The position numbers and the translations under genes are program-made. This document shows positions 17,664 to 25,987 of a DNA stretch of 64,000 nt, piece by piece; positions within the stretch are counted from its first letter, which is position 1, and every line of letters starts with the position of its first letter. The stretch lies in assembly GCF_002741055.1 (NCBI RefSeq), contig NZ_CP016809.1:2936501-3000500 (forward strand), written 5' to 3'. The notes under the pieces are model-generated. The model had not been told where the DNA came from. It was given only the letters and a program-made list of their open reading frames with translations, and made no database searches. Source of the stretch: Paenibacillus ihbetae (GTDB lineage Bacteria; Bacillota; Bacilli; Paenibacillales; Paenibacillaceae).

Positions 17664-18559
17664 AATCGATGCTCTTCCCCGGCTTGGGCGAATCCGACCG
17701 ATTGATAGAGCGACAAGGCCGAGGCATTCGCCGCTTTAACTTCCAACTCTGCCGTTTCCGCGCCGTGTTCCCGCAAATAATTCATCGCCCGGCTTAGCAA
17801 GTACTTGGCAAGCCCTTGTCGGCGCCAAGGCTCGCGGACGAACACGTCCTCAATGACGCCGTTGCCTCCCTTCTCCTGCCATGCCATGACACTGGCTGCA
17901 ATCTGCTCCCCCTCAGCGGCGATGATCGCCGTCCAATTCGGTTTCGCCTTGTATTCCCGGAGCCGGTTCAAGCCAAGCGGTGCATCCGGCCATACCTCGG
18001 CCTCCAGCTTCAGATACCTCGCTTCCTCCCGCTCGGTCTGCATGTCCCATAACAGACAGCTAAAGTTGTCCGGAAGGACAAATGAAGGGATCGGCCTGTT
18101 CAAGGTGCGGACCATGGAGTACAGGTTCTCCAGCGGCCTAAACCCTTTCTCCTCTGTGAAAAACGCCGTATTCCTCTCCTCATGGGCAAAATTACCGACA
18201 CATAAATAAGTGCCATGATGGCGGGGCAGCGTCTCCTTCAGCTCGAGCGCCCGGGTATAGAGCCGTTGGTACAATTCCTCCAGCAGCTCAGTATCCCGCT
18301 CCCGCTCGGGGACGGTCTTCAGATTGACGTAAATATGATGCTTACAGCTTTCCGGGCAACCCTCTGGAAGCACATTGATGACAGCCACCTGTCCTTTGGC
18401 GACCATCTTCCCCTCTTCAAATGCGCAGAAGACGTTCGTCCAGTTGTCTTCATCGCCCACCCACCAGAACAGTCCGACCCCTTGGCGCACGGCCTCGTAT
18501 AACGCTCCGAGCAAAGGCATGTCGTCCTGCCGGAAGTTTCGTATGATTCGTATATTCAA
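17645..18559 (-). CDS. GNAT-family N-acetyltransferase (two-domain)
   Basis: A 304-residue protein. The C-terminal half carries a clear GNAT acetyl-CoA site (VREPWRRQGLAKYLLSRAMNYL, then LEVKAANASALSLYQSVGF). The N-terminal half (RIIRNFRQDDMPLLGALYEAV) looks like a degenerate second GNAT unit. The acceptor is unknown. The start is a TTG at 18559 with GGGGGAAG six bases upstream; a longer frame to 18676 has no ribosome site. Confidence 0.83.
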   Translation of the reverse strand: MNIRIIRNFRQDDMPLLGALYEAVRQGVGLFWWVGDEDNWTNVFCAFEEGKMVAKGQVAVINVLPEGCPESCKHHIYVNLKTVPERERDTELLEELYQRLYTRALELKETLPRHHGTYLCVGNFAHEERNTAFFTEEKGFRPLENLYSMVRTLNRPIPSFVLPDNFSCLLWDMQTEREEARYLKLEAEVWPDAPLGLNRLREYKAKPNWTAIIAAEGEQIAASVMAWQEKGGNGVIEDVFVREPWRRQGLAKYLLSRAMNYLREHGAETAELEVKAANASALSLYQSVGFAQAGEEHRFYVPIP

Positions 18560-18744
18560 GCTTCGCTTCCCCCTTTTGCCTTCATTGTACGATGGTCCTG
18601 CGGCCTGACCTATATAAAAAATGGCTAAAGTCAAACAAAACCGTCGTTGGTTATATTCCTGATTATGGATATACAATCACTTAATTATGAAATATAATAA
18701 TTACGTAATAACATAATTCAGATATGAACATGAGGGTCCAGCCT

Positions 18745-19872
18745 ATGAACAATCGGGATGTAATCCGTGAAATTGAAGCTTTAAAGCAGCAGATGTCAGA
18801 GCTGCAGCAGCTGGTTTATCAGCTCCTGTTGGACCGGAAGCCGGAGAACCGTCCGGTTCGGCAGGCGCAGAATGACGTTTCGGGAAGCGATGAGCCATTC
18901 AAGGAGCGCAGCTCCGTTTTTTATGCCGGAACGGTGTTTTCACAAGGGCAAGGTATCCGCTTGGAGCCGCAGGAACGGCAGATGGCCGATCTTTTGGGTA
19001 TCCAGACCGAGAAGGCAGCCAAAATCATCACCGCGCTCGGCCATAAACAGCGGCTGGATATTTTGAAAACGGTGCTGGCAGCGCCCCTCACCGGCTCCGA
19101 GCTTGTTGAACGCCTGCGTATGGGGACGACGGGCCAGCTGTATCATCACCTGAAGGCGCTTCTTGGCGCGGACTTGCTGGAACAGGAGCCGGGCGGGCGT
19201 TATACGGTACCGAAGCATCGTCAGCTTCCGCTCCTGCTGCTGCTCGCCGCAGCCGGCGACATGCTGGATACGGGCAGCTACATGGATATGGCAGAAGCCC
19301 GGCAGCATGCAAGCTTGTATTTCGGCACGACCGGAAATTTTGATGCGCATCACCTGCTCTGGGCAGTAATGGAGAACGTCATTTTGGAGCATTCGGCAGG
19401 TTATGCCGGTGAGATCGGAATTTTCCTGCATGAGCATGGCAGCGTGACCGTCGCTGATGACGGAAGGGGCATTCCGGTAGAGGCGCTCCCGCATTCAAAC
19501 ACACCTGAGGCGCAATCCGTACTGACGGATATCCAACGCCTGAATAACGGTGCGCAGCTTCTGGTCCCGGGAGCCGAGAAGGGAATCAGCATCGCCGTTG
19601 TCAATGCGCTCTCCGAAGCGCTGACGCTCGAGATCCGGCGGGACGGGAGGATTCATCGCCAGGAGTACCGCCGCGGCATTCCTCAGACCGGGATGCAGAT
19701 CATCGGAACAACTCGGGAGACTGGTACCAGCGTTACGTTCACACCAGACCGGGAGCTCTTTCACGAAGCCCTCGATTTCAACCGAATCAAGAAGTACACG
19801 GCGTCCATTACAACCGCTTATCCGCAGCTTATCGTCACTCTTAGCGGCTCTAATTTCCATATAACCTCTTAA
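18745..19872 (+). CDS. ArsR-like winged-helix regulator fused to a GyrB-like GHKL ATPase domain
   Basis: A 375-residue protein of unusual build (numbers from ATG 18745, behind GAGGGT; ATG 18724 is in frame). Residues 1-35 are a leucine-rich coiled coil. Residues about 85-160 are an ArsR-type winged helix (ITALGHKQRLDILKTVLAAP; GTTGQLYHHLKAL). Residues about 195-370 follow the GyrB/ParE ATP-binding domain: the N-box AVMENVILEHSAGY, VADDGRGIPV, VVNALSEAL, IHRQEYRRGIPQ and GTSVTFTPD. The position of the GyrB general-base glutamate is A207; N211 and E215 are kept, and the lid GLHGVG is replaced by AEKGIS. It may therefore bind a nucleotide as a signal without hydrolysis. There are no topoisomerase domains. 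A methyltransferase gene follows 12 bases later. Role inferred: nucleotide-sensing transcription regulator. Confidence 0.8.
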   Translation: MNNRDVIREIEALKQQMSELQQLVYQLLLDRKPENRPVRQAQNDVSGSDEPFKERSSVFYAGTVFSQGQGIRLEPQERQMADLLGIQTEKAAKIITALGHKQRLDILKTVLAAPLTGSELVERLRMGTTGQLYHHLKALLGADLLEQEPGGRYTVPKHRQLPLLLLLAAAGDMLDTGSYMDMAEARQHASLYFGTTGNFDAHHLLWAVMENVILEHSAGYAGEIGIFLHEHGSVTVADDGRGIPVEALPHSNTPEAQSVLTDIQRLNNGAQLLVPGAEKGISIAVVNALSEALTLEIRRDGRIHRQEYRRGIPQTGMQIIGTTRETGTSVTFTPDRELFHEALDFNRIKKYTASITTAYPQLIVTLSGSNFHITS

Positions 19873-19884
19873 AAAAGGAGATGA

Positions 19885-20598
19885 ATGGTGATGTCGATAA
19901 ACGTCGAGCAGATCCATGAAATCGAGGATGTTTTCCAGATGCTTGACTCCTTCTTCCGGGAGGAGGGGCCATGGTGGGACCGCTTCTACGCGGACCGGAA
20001 CCGCAGCATTCCCTTCTTCGTCAATGCGCCGGACGAGAATCTCGTCCAGTATTTCGAAGATGGGCGGATCGGGCCCGGGCGTGTGCTCGAGCTCGGCTGC
20101 GGCGCCGGACGCAATGCGATTTACATGGCGCGGAAGGGCTGCTCCGTCGATGCGGTCGATTTGTCGCAGGAGGCGATCGCTTGGGGCAAGGAACGTGCCG
20201 ATGCCCTGAATGCCGAGGTGCAGTTCCACTGCCGTAATCTGTTCGAGCTAAAACTCTCCCCGAACGCCTACGATTTCGTGTACGACTGCGGCTGCTTTCA
20301 TCATATTGCTCCGCACCGGAGAATCAGCTACCTGCAAATGCTGAACAACTGCTTAAAGCCCGGCGGCTTCTTCGGCCTTGTCTGTTTTGCCGCAGGCGGC
20401 ATGGGGGCAGAGATGTCGGATTGGGACGTATACCGGGAGCGAAGCCTGAAAGGAGGCCTCGGGTACACGGAGGAGAAGCTGCGGGATATTTTCAAATCCT
20501 TCGAGTCAGTCGAGTTCCGGCGAATGCGGAGCATGGAGCAGCCCGGCCCGCTGTTTGGGGAGTCTTTCCTGTGGACGGCCCTGTTCCGGAAGCGGTAG
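19885..20598 (+). CDS. Class I SAM-dependent methyltransferase
   Basis: A 237-residue methyltransferase with motif I VLELGCGAGRNAIYMA, the acidic VDAVDLS, and post-motifs YDFVYDCGCFHHI and CLKPGGFFGLVCF. The acceptor is unknown; the FHHI motif suggests a small-molecule methylase. AAGGAG ends four bases before ATG 19885; an in-frame GTG (19888) and ATG (19891) are alternative starts. It is 12 bases behind the wHTH-GHKL fusion and is probably in the same transcript. Confidence 0.87.
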   Translation: MVMSINVEQIHEIEDVFQMLDSFFREEGPWWDRFYADRNRSIPFFVNAPDENLVQYFEDGRIGPGRVLELGCGAGRNAIYMARKGCSVDAVDLSQEAIAWGKERADALNAEVQFHCRNLFELKLSPNAYDFVYDCGCFHHIAPHRRISYLQMLNNCLKPGGFFGLVCFAAGGMGAEMSDWDVYRERSLKGGLGYTEEKLRDIFKSFESVEFRRMRSMEQPGPLFGESFLWTALFRKR

Positions 20599-20843
20599 AG
20601 TCCGAAAACATGCATGCGTTTCAGCCAATCCCGGCTGAAATGGTCCACAATGTAAGTTGGGTCGACAGCCATCCAAGCATGCACCTGACCACGTACCATT
20701 CACAGAAGAAGCAGAGCGGACGATGTTCGATAAGCTTTAAGCCTATGGTCTTATTACAATCAATTAAAAACCTATACCCACCATTTCCGAGTTTCCGGTA
20801 TACTGGCATCATAGAACCATGATGTAATCGAGGTGAGCATGAA
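20599..20843. other. Intergenic region before a small ORF and hydrolase
   Basis: No gene is supported. TATACT near 20798 could be a -10 element for the downstream unit. I see no terminator with a T-run after the methyltransferase. Confidence 0.35.
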
Positions 20844-20903
20844 ATGCTGGAGCGTTCGATGGAGAATGTGATGGGATATTTCGTGAAAGGAGTTGATGCT
20901 TAA
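20844..20903 (+). CDS. Possible 19-residue small protein or leader peptide
   Basis: An ATG at 20844 sits seven bases behind a near-perfect GAGGTGA (20830-20836). It encodes MLERSMENVMGYFVKGVDA and ends 29 bases before the next gene. The strong ribosome site is the main support; it could also be the relic of a larger gene. No family is recognised. Confidence 0.35.
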   Translation: MLERSMENVMGYFVKGVDA

Positions 20904-20932
20904 CGAATATAAACGAAAAGAGGACGATGAAC

Positions 20933-21778
20933 ATGAACAGAAACGGCACGATCATGAGCGGTGGATTTGCATTGAACTATGCAGTCCGCGGGCAAGGTCA
21001 ACCCATTCTTGCCGTAGGAAGCAGTGTGTATTATCCGCGCTTGTTTTCGGAGCATTTTTATACAGCATTCCAATTGATTGCCCTTGACCACAGGGGGTTT
21101 GCGAAGCCGCCGCGGCCTCTTCAGCCGGAAGATTATACGCTGGACCGCATCGTGGAGGATATCGAGGCTGCGAGGCAAGCACTGGGCTTGGAGGATTTTG
21201 TGCTCATGGGCCATTCCGGGCATGCGTTCATGGCAGCGGCCTACGCCCGCCGTTATCCTGAAGCTGTCCGCAAGCTTGTTCTGCTGAACACCGCGCCGAC
21301 CAACAGCCCGCAGCGGCAGCAGCAGAGCCTGGCCTTCTTCCAGGATACCGCCAGTCCGGAGCGTAAACGGCAATTCGAGCAGGACATCGCCCTGCTTGAG
21401 GGAGATCTCGCGAAGGAGCCTGAGAGACGGTTTGTGCATATGTGTATCCGCATGGGCGCGCACAGCTTTCATGATTATACCTTTGACGCCTCGCCAATGT
21501 GGGACGGAGTCTACACCAATATGCCCGTCATCGATGATTTATGGGGCAGGACCTTCGCTGAGCAAAATCTGATTCCGCTGCTGGCGGAGCTGCGCACCCC
21601 CGTATTCCTCGGACTCGGACGGTATGACTACCTAGTCGGTCCGGTATCGCTGTGGGATTCCGTGGATGATCGGTATGGCCATGTACGCAAGGTTGTTTTT
21701 GAAGCCAGCGGCCATAATCCGATGCTGGAGGAGCCTGAAGCATTCGTCTCGGCGCTTTCCGATTGGATACATGAGTGA
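20933..21778 (+). CDS. Alpha/beta hydrolase
   Basis: A 281-residue cytoplasmic hydrolase of the proline-iminopeptidase/esterase-like fold. The nucleophile elbow is MGHSGH (serine near residue 90), the acid is probably D in GLGRYDYLVG, and the histidine is in ASGHNPMLEEP. The LDHRGFAKPP segment after strand 4 is typical. The substrate is unknown. ATG 20933 is nine bases behind GAGG; ATG 20927 is possible but too close. Confidence 0.85.
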   Translation: MNRNGTIMSGGFALNYAVRGQGQPILAVGSSVYYPRLFSEHFYTAFQLIALDHRGFAKPPRPLQPEDYTLDRIVEDIEAARQALGLEDFVLMGHSGHAFMAAAYARRYPEAVRKLVLLNTAPTNSPQRQQQSLAFFQDTASPERKRQFEQDIALLEGDLAKEPERRFVHMCIRMGAHSFHDYTFDASPMWDGVYTNMPVIDDLWGRTFAEQNLIPLLAELRTPVFLGLGRYDYLVGPVSLWDSVDDRYGHVRKVVFEASGHNPMLEEPEAFVSALSDWIHE

Positions 21779-21928
21779 ACGGATGAACGGATGAAGAAAG
21801 CCTGCGCTGTCTGAAGCCTCCTTCGCTCGGGTAAATTTTAAAATAGCAGGGCACCCCCGTTTGATATGCTCCCCTTACGGCAGACAGGTGAAATAACAAA
21901 AGCCTGGATGCCGTAGGGGGAGATTTTT

Positions 21929-22048
21929 ATTAGTGCTGATCTTAAGCTCCATGCAGTAAAGCAAGCAAAATTAAACAGCCTTAATCCGATGGAATTCCAG
22001 GACCAAGGCCGCTTAATTGATAATTTTATTTTTGAATTGTCTACTTGA
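21929..22048 (+). other. Orphan reading frame without a normal start
   Basis: In the 281-base gap after the hydrolase, a 39-codon frame (ISADLKLHAVKQAKLNSLNP, then MEFQDQGRLIDNF) runs to a TGA at 22046-22048. GGGGGA lies just upstream, but the only possible initiators are ATT or an internal ATG. It reads like a real polypeptide, so it is probably a relic. The rest of the gap holds nothing I can identify. Confidence 0.25.
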
Positions 22049-22059
22049 TGGGGTGCAGT

Positions 22060-23610
22060 TTATTTATTTTCCGCAAGACTTTCCCACGGCAAGCTTGTGT
22101 AGGAAGGGAGATCGACGGCCCAATTCACGTCGGTGAATCTTTTGTCTACCACCGTACGCTTTAAGGTCAATTCAGATAAGTTAGGGTCCACTCCTGCTAC
22201 GACAAAATCCATTATCCACTCTGCTGTTCCGTCCTCGTTCGCGCTGCCGGATCCCTCAATTTCAACCGGATATTCTTCACCATTGCTGTCCAAAGCGATC
22301 CATTGGTCTCTAGTGACGTTATTTGTATAACGGCCTTTGGCATGAAGCCGCAGAACGTTGCCGTTGGATTTCACCGCATCCTTCTCCATACTCGAGCCCG
22401 TGATCGTAATTTGGTCTCCCTCATGTTCGAAGACAACGGGGGTTTGTTCCAGCTTTTCCATATTGATGTGAACAGCAGCTTCGTCCTTAACAGGCAGGCT
22501 GTATCCGTCCAATACGAATCGTATATTCTTGGTCTCGGGCGGAACAGTGCCTGTATACCATGTTTCAGACCAAGGTAATGTGCCGTTGTCCTCATTGACA
22601 GTGGGCAGCCCCTGGATTTTGACAGAGTGTCTTCCGATCCCATCCCCAAAGCGCAATATCTTCTGCGGTTGATCCGTTTCAAGATGGTACCAAATGTGGA
22701 GATCGTCTCCCCAGTCGGCAGTTGCCTTGCTGGCAAGCATATCCTTTAGCTTAAAGCCCATATCCAAACGAATGCCGTTCGGGGTACGGATCATCTGTTC
22801 CATACTGACCACAAGCCCCTCCGGGGTTGTATACTTCGCATCCAGTATATCCCGGTGTTCGAATTGCTTGGCTTTTTTCATATCAATCTGAAATCGGAAG
22901 TCCCAATCGACCTCGACTTGCTTGCGCTCAAAACGCCCCGTCTCCTGATTGTCCACTGACTCTCTGATGTATTCGGGATTTCCCGTTACGAGAATCCGGT
23001 CAGGTACGGTTTGATCAAAAATAAACACATATTCCTCCAGACCGTCCATCATATTAATTCCTCTTGCGAGCGAAGCGATCACATTGCCTTCAAGATCGGT
23101 CACCTGCAGGCCGCCGTCTTCCAAGGGACTCTGCAGCTCTTTGCCATCAGGTCCAGTCTGTTTGGCGGTAATGACAATTCGGGAGCTGTCCACCATGACA
23201 TTCACAATTTCAAAACTGTAGCCTTTGTCTTCTACCTTGATCTTAGGCGTTTGCACCAGGCCAAGCGGCTTGGATTTTTTATAATCTTCAAGCCAGCTCA
23301 AGTCGCTCATTTCTGTCCAAGCTTTTAATTCCGGAGGCAAACTTTCTTCTATAGTCTGCGGTTGCAGGCTAAAGATGCTCGAGACCTGGCGTATCAGGTC
23401 AGGCTGCTTCCAGGCCAGCAGGGAACTGCCCATCACAATCAGCGAGACTGCTGCGGCAGCGGTGATCATCCGTCTTCTCTGCTTGGCTCGTTTCCAACGT
23501 TGATGACTTCCCTGTTTGCTGTAATCCATCTCGACCTCTTCTAAGCTTTGCATGACCTTTTGTGTGAAATCGGTATCGGTGCCCTGGCTGAACAACATAT
23601 GCTCCCACAT
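22060..23610 (-). CDS. DUF4179-type transmembrane anti-sigma factor
   Basis: A 516-residue protein with a short cytoplasmic N-terminus (about 45 residues), a positively charged stretch (RWKRAKQRRR), one transmembrane helix (MITAAAAVSLIVMGSSLLAW) and a large extracytoplasmic region matching DUF4179 proteins paired with ECF sigma factors in Bacillales. It should hold the adjacent sigma factor at the membrane until an external signal. ATG 23610 is preceded by GAGGAAG and starts after the sigma stop; a TTG at 23640 behind GGAGGGA would overlap the sigma gene and is a fair alternative. Confidence 0.85.
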   Translation of the reverse strand: MWEHMLFSQGTDTDFTQKVMQSLEEVEMDYSKQGSHQRWKRAKQRRRMITAAAAVSLIVMGSSLLAWKQPDLIRQVSSIFSLQPQTIEESLPPELKAWTEMSDLSWLEDYKKSKPLGLVQTPKIKVEDKGYSFEIVNVMVDSSRIVITAKQTGPDGKELQSPLEDGGLQVTDLEGNVIASLARGINMMDGLEEYVFIFDQTVPDRILVTGNPEYIRESVDNQETGRFERKQVEVDWDFRFQIDMKKAKQFEHRDILDAKYTTPEGLVVSMEQMIRTPNGIRLDMGFKLKDMLASKATADWGDDLHIWYHLETDQPQKILRFGDGIGRHSVKIQGLPTVNEDNGTLPWSETWYTGTVPPETKNIRFVLDGYSLPVKDEAAVHINMEKLEQTPVVFEHEGDQITITGSSMEKDAVKSNGNVLRLHAKGRYTNNVTRDQWIALDSNGEEYPVEIEGSGSANEDGTAEWIMDFVVAGVDPNLSELTLKRTVVDKRFTDVNWAVDLPSYTSLPWESLAENK

Positions 23611-23620
23611 TGGATCTTCC

Positions 23621-24190
23621 TCATTTGATTTTAGCTTCAAGCAGGATCCCTCCTTTGCGCTCGATTCTTGCTTTTAGCATTTTCTTGCCGCGGTATAAGG
23701 CATTTTTCACTTGAGAGGTGCTCATATTGGCAATGTCCGCTATTTCCTCATAGCTTAACTCATTGGTATATTTCAGCAGGAGGACAAGACGATATTGCTC
23801 AGGGAGCTCATCTAATTGTTGGTGGATTTCCCGTTTCATCTCCTGGTGCAGCAATTGCTGCTCGGGCGTTTTTTCGTCAGGCGATACGGCTTCAGGCGTA
23901 TCTGACGTCAGAACGGGCTTCTTTTTCCGCTGGTGGTCTCTCATCAAATTCACGGCGATGGTATACATCCATGAGAAAAAGCTGCTGCCTTGGCGATGGC
24001 TTGGCAAGTTGCGGTATATCCGAATAAAGGTCTCCTGGGCCAAGTCCTGCGCATCCTGATGGCTGGCGCCCATTCCGTAGAAAATTCCGTATATTTTGTT
24101 CTTATACCGGTCAACCAACACAGCGAACAGCTGCTTGTCCCCGTTGATAATCCGTTCTATCAGTTCCGCATCCTGCGGCGGTTGAGTCAT
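23621..24190 (-). CDS. ECF-type RNA polymerase sigma factor
   Basis: A 189-residue sigma factor. Region 2 is LVDRYKNKIYGIFYGMGASHQDAQDLAQETFIRIYRNL with SFFSWMYTIAVNLMRDHQRKKK; region 4 is LPEQYRLVLLLKYTNELSYEEIADIANMSTSQVKNALYRGKKML. It directs polymerase to a stress or envelope regulon and probably to its own operon. Its stop is next to the start of the anti-sigma gene, a standard pair. Which Bacillus ECF it matches cannot be said from sequence alone. Confidence 0.93.
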   Translation of the reverse strand: MTQPPQDAELIERIINGDKQLFAVLVDRYKNKIYGIFYGMGASHQDAQDLAQETFIRIYRNLPSHRQGSSFFSWMYTIAVNLMRDHQRKKKPVLTSDTPEAVSPDEKTPEQQLLHQEMKREIHQQLDELPEQYRLVLLLKYTNELSYEEIADIANMSTSQVKNALYRGKKMLKARIERKGGILLEAKIK

Positions 24191-24260
24191 GTTATTCCTC
24201 CTAACTTTCAGAGCCCATGCATGGTCTGTACTCTATAGACGTAAACGGTGGATGAATTTC

Positions 24261-24485
24261 TCACCCCAAAACAAAAAACCCGCAAGATGATCTTGCGAGG
24301 TCTTTGTTAAAAACATAGAATGTCTGAAGATTGTACAGGTTGTCGCTTGGATCGCCATCGGCGCTGGGGCAGGTGCTCGCCACCACCCGTACACGGAAAT
24401 ACATCCAGGAATCTGCGCGGTCTAATAGCACCTGAATCAATCTGAGGCTGTCGATGTTAAGGGGAAGCTTGCAGCACCAAGGCAT
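24261..24485 (-). CDS. Uncertain 74-residue ORF downstream of the MFS gene
   Basis: The frame starts at an ATG just past the MFS stop but has no ribosome site, and its last ten codons lie inside a terminator hairpin. The middle (WMYFRVRVVASTCPSADGD) looks like translated protein, so it may be the remnant of a gene. No family is recognised. Confidence 0.25.
   Translation of the reverse strand: MPWCCKLPLNIDSLRLIQVLLDRADSWMYFRVRVVASTCPSADGDPSDNLYNLQTFYVFNKDLARSSCGFFVLG
24268..24300 (-). terminator. Terminator of the MFS transporter gene
   Basis: On the minus strand CGCAAGA-TCA-TCTTGCG is followed by GGGTTTTTTGTTTTG, a compact hairpin with a strong T-run. Confidence 0.75.
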
Positions 24486-24488
24486 TGT

Positions 24489-25667
24489 TTAAACGGCTTC
24501 TCGCGAAGCGGTTAGAAAATACAACGCATACACGGCGCAGATGACGGCAATAAAGCCATATCCGCCGAAAACATCGAATTTCGATGAGAAGTATCCGAAG
24601 CCTAAGCCGATCGCGATGAGCACCGCCTTCTCCCCCAGCGACTGGAATGACCCCATCGTCGCCCGCATTCGGGAGTCTGCCCGGTGTTGGAGATATCCTG
24701 CGGCTAATGGCTCGACGAGCCCGGCGAACAGGGATATGACGAACAATGCCGCTATCGAGCGGCTATCCCGCATGGCGGCGAGCCAGAAGAAGCAGGCAGC
24801 CAGCACGCCGATAACCAGGGTTAAGAGCGGCCTGTAGCTGAACCGCTCTTTCAGGGCAAATGCCAGCAAGTTTCCCGGAAGTCTGAGCAGAAAGATCCCT
24901 GCGGAGAACAGGCCGAAATACAGCACGGGAACCTCCACACGCTCCAAATATGTCTGCCAGAACTCATCTATGAAATTGACGGCTGCCCCTGTGACCATCC
25001 CGGACAGCATTACCAGCAGCAGCCCCCGGTTCTCCCTGAACAGTCTCCATGATGCGGTAAGGTACGTGCGGATCGGAATCGGACGGTCCTCCCCGTCCCC
25101 AACCGTCCCCGCTTCCGTTAGCGTCAAGGTCAAACCGAGGCAGACCAGCATGCTGATTAGCGACAGCGCATAGTTGAACTCGTAAGGCAGACGGCTTGCC
25201 AGCAGACTGCCGCACAGCGCCGCCAGCACCGTTGACGCTATATCCACCGCATTCAAACGGCCGAGCCACTTCTCGAAGGAGCGCTCCCGCCCTCGCTCGC
25301 GCAGCGACTCATACAGCAGCGCCTGCTCGGCCCCGCTGCTGGCCGCACCGCCAATTGCCGCCACAACGACAACGAGCGCGAAATGCCAAAATGCCTCGGC
25401 GAACAGGAGCAGCAGAAACTCCGCGCAGCCCATAAGCGCGGAGACCAGCATCATGGTTTTCCGCCCCCAGCGGTCGGCCATCATGCCGCTAGGCACTTCC
25501 AGCAGCACGATTGTAACGGCATAAATAATCTCCGCATACACGACCATCGGAATCGTCATGCCTCGATCTTCCCAGTACAATCGTTCGATGACATACGCGG
25601 GAATGAGACTATAGAAGAAGCGGATCGCCAGCAGCTTCCACACATTTATATTTATCGAATGGTTCAT
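24489..25667 (-). CDS. MFS transporter
   Basis: A 392-residue protein with about twelve hydrophobic helices. The cytoplasmic motif after helix 2 is SGMMADRWGRKTMMLVSAL, the MFS signature, and the second half repeats the pattern (KERFSYRPLLTLVIGVL). It most resembles drug/sugar efflux-type MFS proteins; the substrate is unknown. GAGAGGGAACCGAT precedes ATG 25667. Confidence 0.88.
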   Translation of the reverse strand: MNHSININVWKLLAIRFFYSLIPAYVIERLYWEDRGMTIPMVVYAEIIYAVTIVLLEVPSGMMADRWGRKTMMLVSALMGCAEFLLLLFAEAFWHFALVVVVAAIGGAASSGAEQALLYESLRERGRERSFEKWLGRLNAVDIASTVLAALCGSLLASRLPYEFNYALSLISMLVCLGLTLTLTEAGTVGDGEDRPIPIRTYLTASWRLFRENRGLLLVMLSGMVTGAAVNFIDEFWQTYLERVEVPVLYFGLFSAGIFLLRLPGNLLAFALKERFSYRPLLTLVIGVLAACFFWLAAMRDSRSIAALFVISLFAGLVEPLAAGYLQHRADSRMRATMGSFQSLGEKAVLIAIGLGFGYFSSKFDVFGGYGFIAVICAVYALYFLTASREAV

Positions 25668-25914
25668 ATCGGTTCCCTCTCTTATCGGATTGTCTATTTC
25701 AGATCCGGTTATAGAGGGGGGCCCCCGTGAACGAAGTACGGCGAGGGATTAGCAAGGCGGTCGGGCTTGATTCATTCAGCGGCCTCCTCTTCGCTTGATA
25801 AACTTGCTTACATTATGCTCGCTTGCCTCTTTCGTTAACGCCATTATAACGGATATTGTGTGTCCCCGGAAATCCTTCTTTCCTGGCGCTAACGCTCGGG
25901 GTAGTCATCTACAT
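25668..25914. other. Intergenic region between MFS gene and acid-sugar operon
   Basis: No gene is supported. The right part near 25680-25720 should hold the MFS promoter; I cannot place -10 and -35 with confidence. Confidence 0.3.
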
Positions 25915-25957
25915 GAAAAAAGCAGCCCCCTCTGCCATCCGGCAAGAAAGGACTGCA
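25915..25957 (-). terminator. Terminator of the acid-sugar operon
   Basis: On the minus strand GCAGTCC...TTGCC-GGAT-GGCA...GGGGCTGC forms an interrupted hairpin followed by TTTTTT, just past the pdxA2 stop. Confidence 0.7.
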
Positions 25958-25987
25958 TCATTTTGTTGATACTTACACTCGGACTGG

